From an uncultured Candidatus Poseidoniales archaeon (GTDB taxonomy: Archaea > Thermoplasmatota > Poseidoniia > Poseidoniales > Poseidoniaceae), in the NCBI GenBank assembly GCA_905181715.1, contig CAJIYT010000004.1, positions 1-64,000 of the forward strand: a stretch of 64,000 nt of DNA. The letters are read 5' to 3'. The stretch's first letter is position 1; every line of letters begins with the position of its first letter. A program made the translations under genes and the position numbers. Positions 33,943-42,789 of this stretch are shown here, piece by piece. The notes below the pieces were generated by a model that saw nothing but the letters and a program-made list of their open reading frames with translations, searched no databases and was not told the origin of the DNA.

Positions 33943-35449
33943 CTGAAGGATTCAGTCCTGGTAATGACGAAACGCCTATGAGATCTGGAGTGAAGGCAAT
34001 GAAATTGAAACTAAACATTGCTACAAGAATCATAAGTCCTGAGTGCTTCATACCACTGCTGAACCGACCGGTAGCCATCAAACCAGCCATAGCGCCATTA
34101 CCCATTGCTTGCATAATCACTCCGTAAAAGAAAACAGTCAGGAAAAACAACGGGTCGATATTCCTGATTACCATGTTACCAATAGCTTCTCCTCCGCCAT
34201 CCCCTTCTTCTTCGGAACTCGCTGAATTAGAACCAGCAATAGCCGGGATAAACACCTTAGCAAGAACTACAATTACCCCAAGGAAAACGAAATACGAGGT
34301 CCAAATTACCGAAATATACGAGGCAATCGTTCTTCGCCTTTCTCCCTCTAAGAACTTGATTTCTCTGCTGTCGTTCGCTGCAGTTACCAGAATATCTGAA
34401 ATTTTACCACCAGCACGATTCGCTTCAGATATCAGTGATATCGCTCTTTGAACAAGAGGTGTACCCACTCTGGCTGCAAACATATTAATGACATCACCAA
34501 AAGCGACACCCCAACTAAGTTGATCTGACATCTTTTTGACTTCGTCATTTAGAACGCCATATTCACTACCTGCAAGGGTTTGAACGGCTATCGTCATAGA
34601 AAGACCACCTTTCCAATACTCAGCCATATCTCTTAAGAAATCAGGGAATTTTTCTTCCATCGCATTGATGTTAGTTTTTACTCGATCCCAATAATAAGAG
34701 GCGGGCCAGAATATGAAAAATAGTGCAAATCCAAAGAAATTGAGGAAAATAGCAGGATGTAGTACGAAACCAATAACTTCTACTTTCGGACCTATCCAAA
34801 CCGAGGCATTGTTCATGTACTCCGGTACCCCATCATAATAATCTACTTCGATGACGAAGGAAACTTCCTTCAATTTACCCCCATCATTAGTGATTACAAC
34901 TACGGAGTATCCCTCATCTGGATTTATATTACCAATTTCAATCAAACAATTATCTGTCGATAACCCTGAATTACCATTATACGCTTTCATCACACTACGA
35001 TCTGGATTGTTTATGGAAAATGTATAATCAACCGGGACATTTGATTCAACTTCACAAGTGGCAACAAGAGGTTGAGGTAAGGAAAGACCTCCACTAGTAG
35101 TTGAATCAACACCGGGGACATCGAATGCTTGCCCCTGTCCTCTAGAGCCGATTGATTCCCATGGTTCTGGTTCCCATGACAGAGTATCAGGCGAGTCCCT
35201 GAGAATATTACAACTCTCATTATCAGCGAAGGTCGGCATTACATTTGGATTGTAACCACAATATAAATTAACGAACATTGGAGAATTATTAGGTGAAGTA
35301 GTGAAGTGTGAATTTGTCACCCAGAAAGTCATACAAGAAAACCCGATGAATAGGCCAACGGCAAGAATCGAGTACAATTTAATCAATGTAGTATCATCTT
35401 TGGGAAGGTCGAGATTTACGACTATCTTCTTTTTCTTCTTGCGAGCCAT
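33923..35449 (-). CDS. FlaJ/TadC-like platform protein with extracellular domain
   Basis: The 508-residue protein begins with a Lys-rich cytoplasmic tail, a membrane helix (about 25-47), then some 170 residues with Cys, Pro and Ser predicted outside, a second helix near 225-250, and a T2SSF/GspF region (about 265-400) with DFLRDMAEYWKGGLSMTIAVQ and REIKFLEGERRR-type cytoplasmic segments, followed by three helices at the C-terminus. GspF-domain proteins form the inner-membrane platform that the ATPase drives. An extracellular domain of this size in a platform protein is unusual. It is followed by the pilins and preceded by the second platform protein, all in one operon. Confidence 0.8.
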   Translation of the reverse strand: MARKKKKKIVVNLDLPKDDTTLIKLYSILAVGLFIGFSCMTFWVTNSHFTTSPNNSPMFVNLYCGYNPNVMPTFADNESCNILRDSPDTLSWEPEPWESIGSRGQGQAFDVPGVDSTTSGGLSLPQPLVATCEVESNVPVDYTFSINNPDRSVMKAYNGNSGLSTDNCLIEIGNINPDEGYSVVVITNDGGKLKEVSFVIEVDYYDGVPEYMNNASVWIGPKVEVIGFVLHPAIFLNFFGFALFFIFWPASYYWDRVKTNINAMEEKFPDFLRDMAEYWKGGLSMTIAVQTLAGSEYGVLNDEVKKMSDQLSWGVAFGDVINMFAARVGTPLVQRAISLISEANRAGGKISDILVTAANDSREIKFLEGERRRTIASYISVIWTSYFVFLGVIVVLAKVFIPAIAGSNSASSEEEGDGGGEAIGNMVIRNIDPLFFLTVFFYGVIMQAMGNGAMAGLMATGRFSSGMKHSGLMILVAMFSFNFIAFTPDLIGVSSLPGLNPSVGTFVP

Positions 35450-35461
35450 TCATTCACCTCC

Positions 35462-36481
35462 TCACATCTCTTGTTCCTTACTGCTAATCCATACTAATCC
35501 GGTGAAGGCAACGTGAATTAAGGGTAAAGCTAGCATTACTACCCCGTATAGCATACCCTCGGACATTTGTGCACCACGACCAGATACCCAGAACATAATG
35601 ACAAGCATTACAATTAGGAAAAGAGGCATTGCTACTGCAACCACAACATATGATTCCGCAAGCATTGAGAGCATTTCTAAGAACTCTCCCAAGCGAGTTC
35701 GATTTTCCCTCATATAGTGTTCAGCCCTATTGAGGAAGTAGACCTTTAGTGAACCACCAGATGTCAAAGTACCAACCATTCCTTGGAAGAATTCAGTCAT
35801 CCAAGTAGATGCTGCGCGATCTACAGAATTACTCATCGCAGTAATCAAATCATAACCTAGTAACGTAATATCGCGATATACCATTGAAGCATCATACGCG
35901 ATTTCACCATAGATATCACCATTGATAGCAAGTGATCTGAAAATCTTTTGCGGTGTTGCATTAGCAGCAGACATCGCCGCAGTAAATGAGGCAGCATAAG
36001 GAAGGTATTTCTCCAACTGGGCGCCTCTAAACTTTTTCGCTCTTGCTGCTCCTCCTTTGAGATATTTGTATGTAAGCCAAGGTACAAGTGCTCCTAAAAC
36101 AATTGGTAATAGGATTTTGATAATCGGTGGGAATTCCAAATAACGGAAGTCTGGACAGCCATTTGCCACTTGACTCTCGTCGATTAAATCTGGATTCCAA
36201 TATTCCCAAATCAAACATGATTCTGCTGTTGAATCATCGGGAATGGATTCATAGAAATCTATGATACCAACATTTGGAAAGAAAAAAGCTGCAACAATTG
36301 CCCAGCATATTAATAATATTGCAAAAGATGTCAAAAGAATCTGGGCGACGAAGACCTCTGGCATAACCGGTATTGCACCTTTTACCAAGTTACTAGAAAG
36401 AGTCTTATCTCCTCTGGCTCTCTTTTTGAGAACTTTACCGAGAACCCGATGACAGATTTTCTGCCATGCAGTCAGTTCCAT
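35462..36481 (-). CDS. Second FlaJ/TadB-like platform protein
   Basis: The 339-residue protein has a GspF/T2SSF-type layout: an N-terminal basic segment, a helix near 47-69, a short outside loop with a Cys pair (ESCLIWEYW...NGCPD) near 88-115, a helix near 122-143, a cytoplasmic region with AASFTAAMSAANATPQKIFRSLA near 165 and ENRTRLGEFLEMLSMLAES near 258, then helices to the end. Together with the 508-residue protein it resembles the TadB/TadC pair. A conserved DxxS-type Cys loop outside could form a disulfide. Short 12-base spacing to the next gene marks an operon. The two platform proteins are not closely similar. Confidence 0.8.
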   Translation of the reverse strand: MELTAWQKICHRVLGKVLKKRARGDKTLSSNLVKGAIPVMPEVFVAQILLTSFAILLICWAIVAAFFFPNVGIIDFYESIPDDSTAESCLIWEYWNPDLIDESQVANGCPDFRYLEFPPIIKILLPIVLGALVPWLTYKYLKGGAARAKKFRGAQLEKYLPYAASFTAAMSAANATPQKIFRSLAINGDIYGEIAYDASMVYRDITLLGYDLITAMSNSVDRAASTWMTEFFQGMVGTLTSGGSLKVYFLNRAEHYMRENRTRLGEFLEMLSMLAESYVVVAVAMPLFLIVMLVIMFWVSGRGAQMSEGMLYGVVMLALPLIHVAFTGLVWISSKEQEM

Positions 36482-36507
36482 ATCCTACCTCTCCAAAATA
36501 ATTGATC

Positions 36508-38037
36508 TCAGCGATTACCATCGACTCTTGCCATAATTTCTTTTGGCCTGACATAGTATTCGGTAATGATTTGACTGACTTGGTCGGATTTTCTAATGTC
36601 ATTTAGAACCATCCATTCTAAAACTCGTTTCCGGGTTCTCAATTCCTTGCGCATTTCCTCTTGCCCATAATTGATTTTGACCATTATCTTTTCAAGAACA
36701 TATGACTTACCACTGAAGATAAAGTCATCATTGGTGACATCCCAGCGGAATACCTCATTGGTAATTACCTCAAGTGAGTGGGGATCTATTCCGACAATCT
36801 CTACAATCTGCTTAGAACGACGGACACGCCTACCATTAATTCTGGTTTGAATTTGAATTACACATGCTTCCAATGCAGGTAACAATACTCTTGGGATGTC
36901 AATTGGTTTATTCTCCAACCGGTGAACCAAAGATGGTACAGAATCTGCGTGAACTGTTGAATATGCACAGTGGCCAGTAGCCATTGCCTGGAATAGAACA
37001 TAGGCTTCTGCACCACGTATCTCACCCACAATAATGTATTCAGGACGCTCTCGAAGAGCAGCCTTTAGTAATTCGAATTCTCCGATTTCTCCTTCCTTGG
37101 ACTCTCCTCCGAATCCTTGACGGGTAAGACCAGGTATCCAATTTGGTTGCGGGATGTTAACCTCTCGAGTTGATTCAATCGATACAATCTTCATTTGCCA
37201 TGGAATAAAGATACACATTGCATTGAGGGTAGTGGTCTTACCAGAAGCAGTTCCACCTACAAATAGCATCGGAATTTCATTTTGGAATGCCACCCATAGG
37301 TATGAAACCATTAGTGAGGACATAGTTCGGAAGGCAATAATATCGACAGGAGAGAACGGATCATCACGGAATCTTCTGATACAGAAAGATGAACCTCTAG
37401 TCGATATCTCTCTTCCTAATTTCATAACGATTCTCGAACCATCCATCAATGTAGCATCGAGAAGAGGTTCAGCGACAGAAATGTGTTTCCCACAGCGTTG
37501 GGCTAATTTGATGACATAGGATTCCAATTCATCATCCGTATCCCACTGGCAAGTAGTTTCCACTGATTCGAATTTCCTATGATATGCGAAAATAGGGATT
37601 CCGGTACCGTCAAGCGAAACGTCTTCGGTATTAGGGTCGTTCATCAAGACGTCCATCTTACCATATCCAATCATATCTCGGCGTAGATAATAGAATAACT
37701 TGGACTTGGATTTCTTGTTTATTTTCATGCCATAGGATTTGATTACTTTATCCATGGCTGTGCGAAGATAGGCAGTGGGGTCGACATCTAATTCGTCGAT
37801 ATTAACTGTCAAAGACTTGATGAAAATAAGCATTATTTCATCTCGCCAATCCTGCTCCTTTTTATTTAAAGGCGGCTCGATAATTTGATAAATAATATTC
37901 AGAGTTCTCTTGTCTCTAACTATTCTAGCAAAGGCATGGGGAGGCATAACCGGATATTTATCCAACTCGTCGTACTGTGCGCGAGCTTGCGCACGGGAAC
38001 GACCTTTGGCTCTTCCCTTTCCTTTCTTCTTCGCCAT
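36508..38037 (-). CDS. Type II/IV secretion ATPase (FlaI/TadA family)
   Basis: The 509-residue protein is a hexameric secretion ATPase that powers pilus assembly. It has a Lys/Arg-rich N-terminus, an N-terminal domain with the conserved DVSLDGTGIPIFAYH segment near 150, Walker A VGGTASGKTTTLNA near 267, the Asp-box ESTREV near 292, Walker B RPEYIIVGEIRGAEAYVLFQ near 340 and the His-box TGHCAYSTVHADS near 362. Typical of GspE/FlaI/TadA. It is the first gene of the operon; a TATA-like GGTTATAG lies about 50 bases before its ATG (see 38088-38095). The gene order ATPase, platform, platform, pilins is that of Tad/type IV systems. Confidence 0.92.
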   Translation of the reverse strand: MAKKKGKGRAKGRSRAQARAQYDELDKYPVMPPHAFARIVRDKRTLNIIYQIIEPPLNKKEQDWRDEIMLIFIKSLTVNIDELDVDPTAYLRTAMDKVIKSYGMKINKKSKSKLFYYLRRDMIGYGKMDVLMNDPNTEDVSLDGTGIPIFAYHRKFESVETTCQWDTDDELESYVIKLAQRCGKHISVAEPLLDATLMDGSRIVMKLGREISTRGSSFCIRRFRDDPFSPVDIIAFRTMSSLMVSYLWVAFQNEIPMLFVGGTASGKTTTLNAMCIFIPWQMKIVSIESTREVNIPQPNWIPGLTRQGFGGESKEGEIGEFELLKAALRERPEYIIVGEIRGAEAYVLFQAMATGHCAYSTVHADSVPSLVHRLENKPIDIPRVLLPALEACVIQIQTRINGRRVRRSKQIVEIVGIDPHSLEVITNEVFRWDVTNDDFIFSGKSYVLEKIMVKINYGQEEMRKELRTRKRVLEWMVLNDIRKSDQVSQIITEYYVRPKEIMARVDGNR

Positions 38038-38087
38038 GAAAGCAGCACTCCCGTACCTATGCGGTCTGCGTTACGGTCACAACCTCA

Positions 38088-38095
38088 CTATAACC
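38088..38095 (-). promoter_or_regulatory. TATA-like box of the pilus operon
   Basis: On the minus strand GGTTATAG sits about 50 bases before the ATPase start codon, within the 89-base gap between the ATPase and the UPF0200 kinase. With transcription starting near 38062, the leader would be about 25 bases. No operator repeat was noted in this gap. Confidence 0.35.
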
Positions 38096-38126
38096 TTTGG
38101 TTGGCCATCAGCCAATACGATGCTTG

Positions 38127-38672
38127 TCAAAGAGATTCAAGCCATGCCGTGACGATTTCTTGCAACGTATCGGGGCTCGCATCATTATCGAAAATAATAT
38201 CGGCATCGTTGATCAAATTATCTAATCCCCAGCCAATCTCCCTGGCATCTCGAATCTCGAAATCTTCGCGATTGCCATCCTCTGCCCTGCCTCTTGCTTG
38301 GACGCGAAGATACCGGTTTTCCTTTGCCGCTTTAATCGCTACAACGAGGAGGTTTTCTTGCCAATGTGAACGGAATATTTCAAGCTCTGCAACGCCTCGT
38401 AATCCCTCAATCAATACGATAGGATTCGTCGCTGAAACCGCATCTGCTGTCGGAATCAAACGGGAGGCGAGGACCCCTTCGCCATGAATTGACCGTAGTT
38501 CGCTTGCCGTTTCTCCGAAAATACCTGGGCTTTCTTCGAGACCTAAGCGATTGACTTCGGCCCTAATCATATCGCCCATTGATAGAACTGGAATTTGGCG
38601 TGCAGCCAGTGCTTCAGCGAATACGCCTTTGCCACTTGCTGGCATCCCACAAACGGTAATGATGCGCCCCAT
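38127..38672 (-). CDS. UPF0200-type P-loop kinase (dephospho-CoA-kinase-like)
   Basis: The 181-residue protein opens with IITVCGMPASGKGVFAEA (Walker A) and has LSMGDMIRAEVNRLGLEE near 31 and EGLRGVAELEIF near 90-101, the pattern of archaeal UPF0200 kinases related to nucleotide or dephospho-CoA kinases. A later RVQARGRAEDGNREDFEIRD-type segment is the Arg-rich lid (about 125-145). True substrate unknown; a dephospho-CoA kinase role is not needed here because the fused DUF359 domain at 14208 would supply it. ATG 38672 preferred over the GTG at 38678. It sits between the pilus operon and the ABC exporter on the same strand. Confidence 0.78.
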   Translation of the reverse strand: MGRIITVCGMPASGKGVFAEALAARQIPVLSMGDMIRAEVNRLGLEESPGIFGETASELRSIHGEGVLASRLIPTADAVSATNPIVLIEGLRGVAELEIFRSHWQENLLVVAIKAAKENRYLRVQARGRAEDGNREDFEIRDAREIGWGLDNLINDADIIFDNDASPDTLQEIVTAWLESL

Positions 38673-38690
38673 GCTCACATGTGGGCGCTT

Positions 38691-40379
38691 TCAGTTGTTG
38701 AAGGCTGCGCGGCCCCAGCGCCTATCGAGTAATTTCATCAACAGAACAGAAGCGCCGATTAGGAAGACACTGACATACATTATTCCTTTGAAACCGATAC
38801 GCATTTTCTCATTTGTAAATTCAACCGCAGTTGCATCCAGTCCTTTCTGACTCACTTGCGAATACCAATTCTGATAAAACTCGGTATCTCCTTGGGTGAA
38901 TGAAAGCAAGAAAAGCGAGAGAAGTGGAATCACAGTTCCAATCCAAAACCAAATCATTATTCTTCCATCAAATATCGCTTTATTGGGCCTTAATCCCATT
39001 AAGAATGCCGTCAATGACACGATGTAAATGCTATTGGCAAGCATTACTATCAATGCCACAGGTAAGGCTGCAAACTCATCTAATTTCCAAGCCATCAATA
39101 CGACGAATAGTATCGAAATCCATGATGTTGCAAGGAAGTATACAACTACCTTTGCTCTGATTAATTGTGGCACGCTCAATGGTAAACCATTCATGTGATC
39201 TGGTGCATCTAATGCTGTGAGCCATGAATAGAAATTAAAACCAAAAAACCCGAGAAAAGGAGCATATGAAAGAAGATTGATAGGGATGGGGGCTTCAGCA
39301 AAATCAACTAACCAAGCCATCATCAGTAAGACGATTAGGGGGACGGAATAACTCACAGTCATCTTCTTTAACGAACCAGACCGTACTAGATCTACAAATT
39401 CTTTGGCCACTAGGAGCCTTAGGGTTCCTTGGCCCAAAAATCCTAATCTAGCGTATATCGGTTCAAATAATTCTTTGCGTGAAACTGTTGTGACCTCAAA
39501 ATCATCGAGAATCAAGTTGCTAGCAACCCAGGCACAAATGAATGCTAAAGCAATCATAGGCACTACGAGAATAGTATTCAACTGCACAGCTAATCCCCAA
39601 AGAGCCAACTCCATTGGTATCAAACCCAATCCGGCTATCGTTCCGACTACAATCACGAGAATGGGCGTTAATTTAGTCCAAATACCCCCGCGAAGCCAAA
39701 GCGATGAGGCTAGAAAAGATAGACACAATCCCTGAGCTAATGTGATTGTCATCGCCAACCATGTAGGGAATAAACTGGTCCATAACAATGGTGTATTGAC
39801 ATATCCCAAATAGTCGAGAGCAATTCCCACTCCCATGCCGAATATCACAGGTGATAGAATAAGGATCACATAATACAGCAAATCCTTAGTGAAGTATGCT
39901 AAATGGGCGATTGAATTATTCAAAGGTTGAAGGGCTGGAGCGGCAAGGAGATAATTCTTTGAACCTGCACGTGATAATATACGCTCTCTACCAATAAAAG
40001 CGAATGAACCCATGCCGAGGCTGAACATCATCAGAGGTAAATGGAGGAATAGGCGCATCTCGTCCCAAGTGAAGGTTTTACTCTCAATCTCCCCACCTTG
40101 AGCAGTACTTTCACCGACCAAGAATTGCAAGCCGATGGTCGCAACCATTGTAATCAATGCTAACATTAGAGGAAACATTACGATTCGACGTTTCTTTGCA
40201 AAATCCAAATTCTCTCGGTATTCTTCGATGAACATCACTTTGAAAGTTACATGAAAAGCTCTCCAGCCGCGTAATGGATTCAATAATTCAATGCCCATGG
40301 AATGGCTGTCATAGTGTGGGCTTTCTTCCGGTTTAGCCTCGGACCAATCGCGACTGACAAAAGTCGCACCCATACTCAT
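38691..40379 (-). CDS. ABC-2-type transporter permease
   Basis: The 562-residue protein has about twelve membrane helices in two groups and a cytoplasmic central segment with a long amphipathic stretch (VTTVSRKELFEPIYARLGFL near 290). A loop ALDAPDHMNGLPLSVPQLIRAKV near 405 is a typical ABC-2/ABC-exporter coupling region. It is the partner of the ATP-binding gene, whose stop overlaps its start codon by four bases (ATGA). Function is export of an unknown compound, possibly a lipid, polysaccharide or drug; nothing in the sequence decides. No signal peptide. Confidence 0.85.
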   Translation of the reverse strand: MSMGATFVSRDWSEAKPEESPHYDSHSMGIELLNPLRGWRAFHVTFKVMFIEEYRENLDFAKKRRIVMFPLMLALITMVATIGLQFLVGESTAQGGEIESKTFTWDEMRLFLHLPLMMFSLGMGSFAFIGRERILSRAGSKNYLLAAPALQPLNNSIAHLAYFTKDLLYYVILILSPVIFGMGVGIALDYLGYVNTPLLWTSLFPTWLAMTITLAQGLCLSFLASSLWLRGGIWTKLTPILVIVVGTIAGLGLIPMELALWGLAVQLNTILVVPMIALAFICAWVASNLILDDFEVTTVSRKELFEPIYARLGFLGQGTLRLLVAKEFVDLVRSGSLKKMTVSYSVPLIVLLMMAWLVDFAEAPIPINLLSYAPFLGFFGFNFYSWLTALDAPDHMNGLPLSVPQLIRAKVVVYFLATSWISILFVVLMAWKLDEFAALPVALIVMLANSIYIVSLTAFLMGLRPNKAIFDGRIMIWFWIGTVIPLLSLFLLSFTQGDTEFYQNWYSQVSQKGLDATAVEFTNEKMRIGFKGIMYVSVFLIGASVLLMKLLDRRWGRAAFNN

Positions 40380-41152
40380 TCCTCCTCTGATTCATCCGTA
40401 TTCTGCTTCTCGACTTCACCGATAGATTGCCCGACCAAACGAATGAAAACATCTTCTAAAGTCTCATCACTATTCTTTTTGAGACTGGAAACATCTCCAG
40501 CTGCAAGCACTTTGCCTTGATTGATAATAGCCATTCGATTACACATTCTCTCTGCCATCTCCAATACGTGAGAACAGAGGAAAATAGTACCACCATTCGC
40601 CACGTGGTCCAATAACCACTGTCTACATTTGCGCTGATAAATCGGGTCTAGATTCGCAAATGGCTCGTCGAGAAAAAGGAGTTTTGGCTTATGGATAAAT
40701 GCGGTAGCCAGCATTATCTTCTGACGCTGTCCTTTAGAGAGATCCTTACAGATGGTATCTCTTTTATCTTCTAAGCCAAACCAATCGAGCCAATATTCCA
40801 CCTTGGTGTCAACATCGTCGAGATCACGCAAACGGCCAACGAATTGTAGGTATTCCGCAGGGGTTAAGAAAGAAGGTGGCGATTCTGATTCAGGGACGAT
40901 GCCGATATTTGCTTTCAGCTTTTGCGGGTCGTGAGCAGCGTTGATGCCAAGAACTTCCACACCTCCGATTGATGGCTTCAATTGCCCGGTTAGCAATTTG
41001 ATAAAAGTCGATTTACCTGCCCCATTTGGGCCGAAAACCCCGAAAAACTCACCTGAAGAAACCTTGACATCCAGAGGATGAAGTGCGATAAAATCACCGT
41101 ACCTTTTGCCGAGATTCTTTGTGACTACCAGCGGTGCCTCGACTGACGGCAT
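40376..41152 (-). CDS. ABC transporter ATP-binding protein
   Basis: The 258-residue ATPase has Walker A GPNGAGKSTFIKLL near 47, the Q-loop region GIVPESESPPSFLTPAEY near 95, the signature LSKGQRQKIMLA near 136-147, Walker B KLLFLDEPFANLDP near 155 and the H-loop LCSHVLE near 191. It drives the ABC-2 permease downstream. The frame extends to 41215, but that would overlap the divergent enoyl-CoA hydratase; ATG 41152 starts at the first strand and clears it. ATGA overlap with the permease shows coupled translation. Confidence 0.92.
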   Translation of the reverse strand: MPSVEAPLVVTKNLGKRYGDFIALHPLDVKVSSGEFFGVFGPNGAGKSTFIKLLTGQLKPSIGGVEVLGINAAHDPQKLKANIGIVPESESPPSFLTPAEYLQFVGRLRDLDDVDTKVEYWLDWFGLEDKRDTICKDLSKGQRQKIMLATAFIHKPKLLFLDEPFANLDPIYQRKCRQWLLDHVANGGTIFLCSHVLEMAERMCNRMAIINQGKVLAAGDVSSLKKNSDETLEDVFIRLVGQSIGEVEKQNTDESEEE

Positions 41153-41226
41153 AACCTCTCGGTCCCGCTGCTGGACTTGAATGTGCCTCGGGGCACTTTC
41201 ATATGCCACACCCACCTCCTACACCC

Positions 41227-42051
41227 ATGAGTGATGTGATTAAAATCGAGAAAGTCCCGGTCGAAAACGGTGATGGCATCATTGCCTTAGTCTCGATAAA
41301 CAGGCCAAATAAGTTGAATGCGCTCAATCACGAAGTCTCTGAAGGCCTCAAGGAAATGTGTATTTGGGCTGAAGCAGATGATGAGGTCAGAGTGGTCATC
41401 ATCACTGGCTCCCCACCCGAAGATGCACTTGAGGGAAAAAGAGCAAAGCCTCATGCTTTCGCCGCCGGCGCAGATATCAGTGAATTTGTAGGTAAGGGTT
41501 CAGATGAAATTCTAGAATTATTTGCCGATAATGCGATTGAAGCGATTTGGAATTTGTCAAAGCCAACTATCGCAATGATTGATGGTTTTGCTCTAGGAGG
41601 GGGATGCGAGGTTGCATGCTCTTGCGATCTTAGAATAGCCAGTACTCGCGCTATTTTTGGAACTCCAGAAATCAAACTGGGATTGATTCCTGGCTATGGA
41701 GGTACTCAGAGACTCGTACATCTAGTTGGATATGGAAAAGCGATGGAAATGATGATGACAGGCAATAATGTCGATGCTGAAGAAGCGCATAGACTTGGAA
41801 TTGCTAATCAGTTGGTTCCCTCCGAAGAGTTACTAGAACAGACAATGAAAATTGCACAAACAATCGCTGGAAAGTCTATGCATACGCTTCGAGTTGCTAA
41901 GGAAACAATCCGTGCTGCATTAGATAATGGCCTAACTGATGGTGTGAAGATCGAAGCAGTCGCTTTCGCAAATCTATTCGATAGTGAGGACAAAGAAATC
42001 GGCGTAAAGGCATTCCTTGCAAAAGAAAATCCTGTGTGGAAGCATCGTTGA
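41227..42051 (+). CDS. Enoyl-CoA hydratase
   Basis: The 274-residue crotonase carries both hydratase Glu residues: ALGGGCEVACSCDLRIA near 128 and GTPEIKLGLIPGYGGTQRLV near 150, plus the oxyanion-hole motif FAAGADISEF near 76. It is closest in pattern to classical short-chain enoyl-CoA hydratase. ATG 41227 agrees with family N-termini; an upstream frame start at 41203 is ignored. It is divergent from the ABC ATPase and followed after 18 bases by the convergent CPBP protease stop. A third crotonase in the window, separate from the oxygenase locus, likely general beta-oxidation. Confidence 0.92.
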   Translation: MSDVIKIEKVPVENGDGIIALVSINRPNKLNALNHEVSEGLKEMCIWAEADDEVRVVIITGSPPEDALEGKRAKPHAFAAGADISEFVGKGSDEILELFADNAIEAIWNLSKPTIAMIDGFALGGGCEVACSCDLRIASTRAIFGTPEIKLGLIPGYGGTQRLVHLVGYGKAMEMMMTGNNVDAEEAHRLGIANQLVPSEELLEQTMKIAQTIAGKSMHTLRVAKETIRAALDNGLTDGVKIEAVAFANLFDSEDKEIGVKAFLAKENPVWKHR

Positions 42052-42069
42052 AACGGGATAGAATAATTT

Positions 42070-42750
42070 TTAGAAAAATAGCAGATGATAGGCTATTCCG
42101 AATACAGCAACATCAGCAAAAGCATGCGTCACCCAAGGAATCCAAATACTACGGTATTTGATGTAGAGCCATGAGAATATCGCTCCGCCAATCCAAACTC
42201 CAATACTGGCAATGAGATTACCAGCTGGCGAGATAAAGAAAGACATCGCTATTGTGTGATGTACTGTGAAGATACTTGCAGATAAGGCCACTGGAGCCCA
42301 TATCCCCCCTGAGAATAATGATTCAGCCTTCTCTGTGATAAACCATCTAAACACATACTCCTCGATTACGGAATTTATGAATATCCAGAATAACATCGCC
42401 CAAATAAACACGCTTTTGTCAACCAAGCCATTCGGCTCTAATATTGCTCGGAGTTCCATCTTTGAAACCAACAAATCACCTAGAAGAAGATATGTAATTA
42501 CGATTACAAAAAGAATTGCTACGCCAAACCCAGTAGCCACCCCCCAGCCCCCATTATTTGGAATTGAGAGTGAGAATGGCTCTTCATCAACCTTTTTACG
42601 CCACCATGCAGGCAAAGCCAATAACCAAAATTTAGTCAAAAAGAATACAATAACAGCAATTAATCCTGGCTCGATTCCAAAGCCAGTTACTACCGAAATG
42701 GTAGGCGCTATCCCCACAAGGATAAGGGCAATTAGAGGCTTACGGTCCAT
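42070..42750 (-). CDS. CPBP-family intramembrane metalloprotease
   Basis: The 226-residue protein has about six membrane helices and the CAAX-protease/bacteriocin-processing motifs: NSVIEEYVFRWFI near 124-136 (EExxxR), FTVHHTIAMSFF near 160-171 (His pair) and WVTHAFADVAVFG near 205-217 (HxxxD). These form the zinc-like active site inside the membrane. Known members process prenylated proteins or bacteriocins, or have unknown substrates. It is flanked by the hydratase (convergent) and a membrane protein on the same strand. No partner peptide was seen nearby. Confidence 0.88.
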   Translation of the reverse strand: MDRKPLIALILVGIAPTISVVTGFGIEPGLIAVIVFFLTKFWLLALPAWWRKKVDEEPFSLSIPNNGGWGVATGFGVAILFVIVITYLLLGDLLVSKMELRAILEPNGLVDKSVFIWAMLFWIFINSVIEEYVFRWFITEKAESLFSGGIWAPVALSASIFTVHHTIAMSFFISPAGNLIASIGVWIGGAIFSWLYIKYRSIWIPWVTHAFADVAVFGIAYHLLFF

Positions 42751-42789
42751 GGAATTGCAATTATGCTATCGAAATTAAGTTCAACGAAT

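Noticed and set aside
41152..41215. Upstream start for the ABC ATPase
   Set aside because: It would overlap the divergent hydratase start and adds residues unlike an ABC N-terminus.
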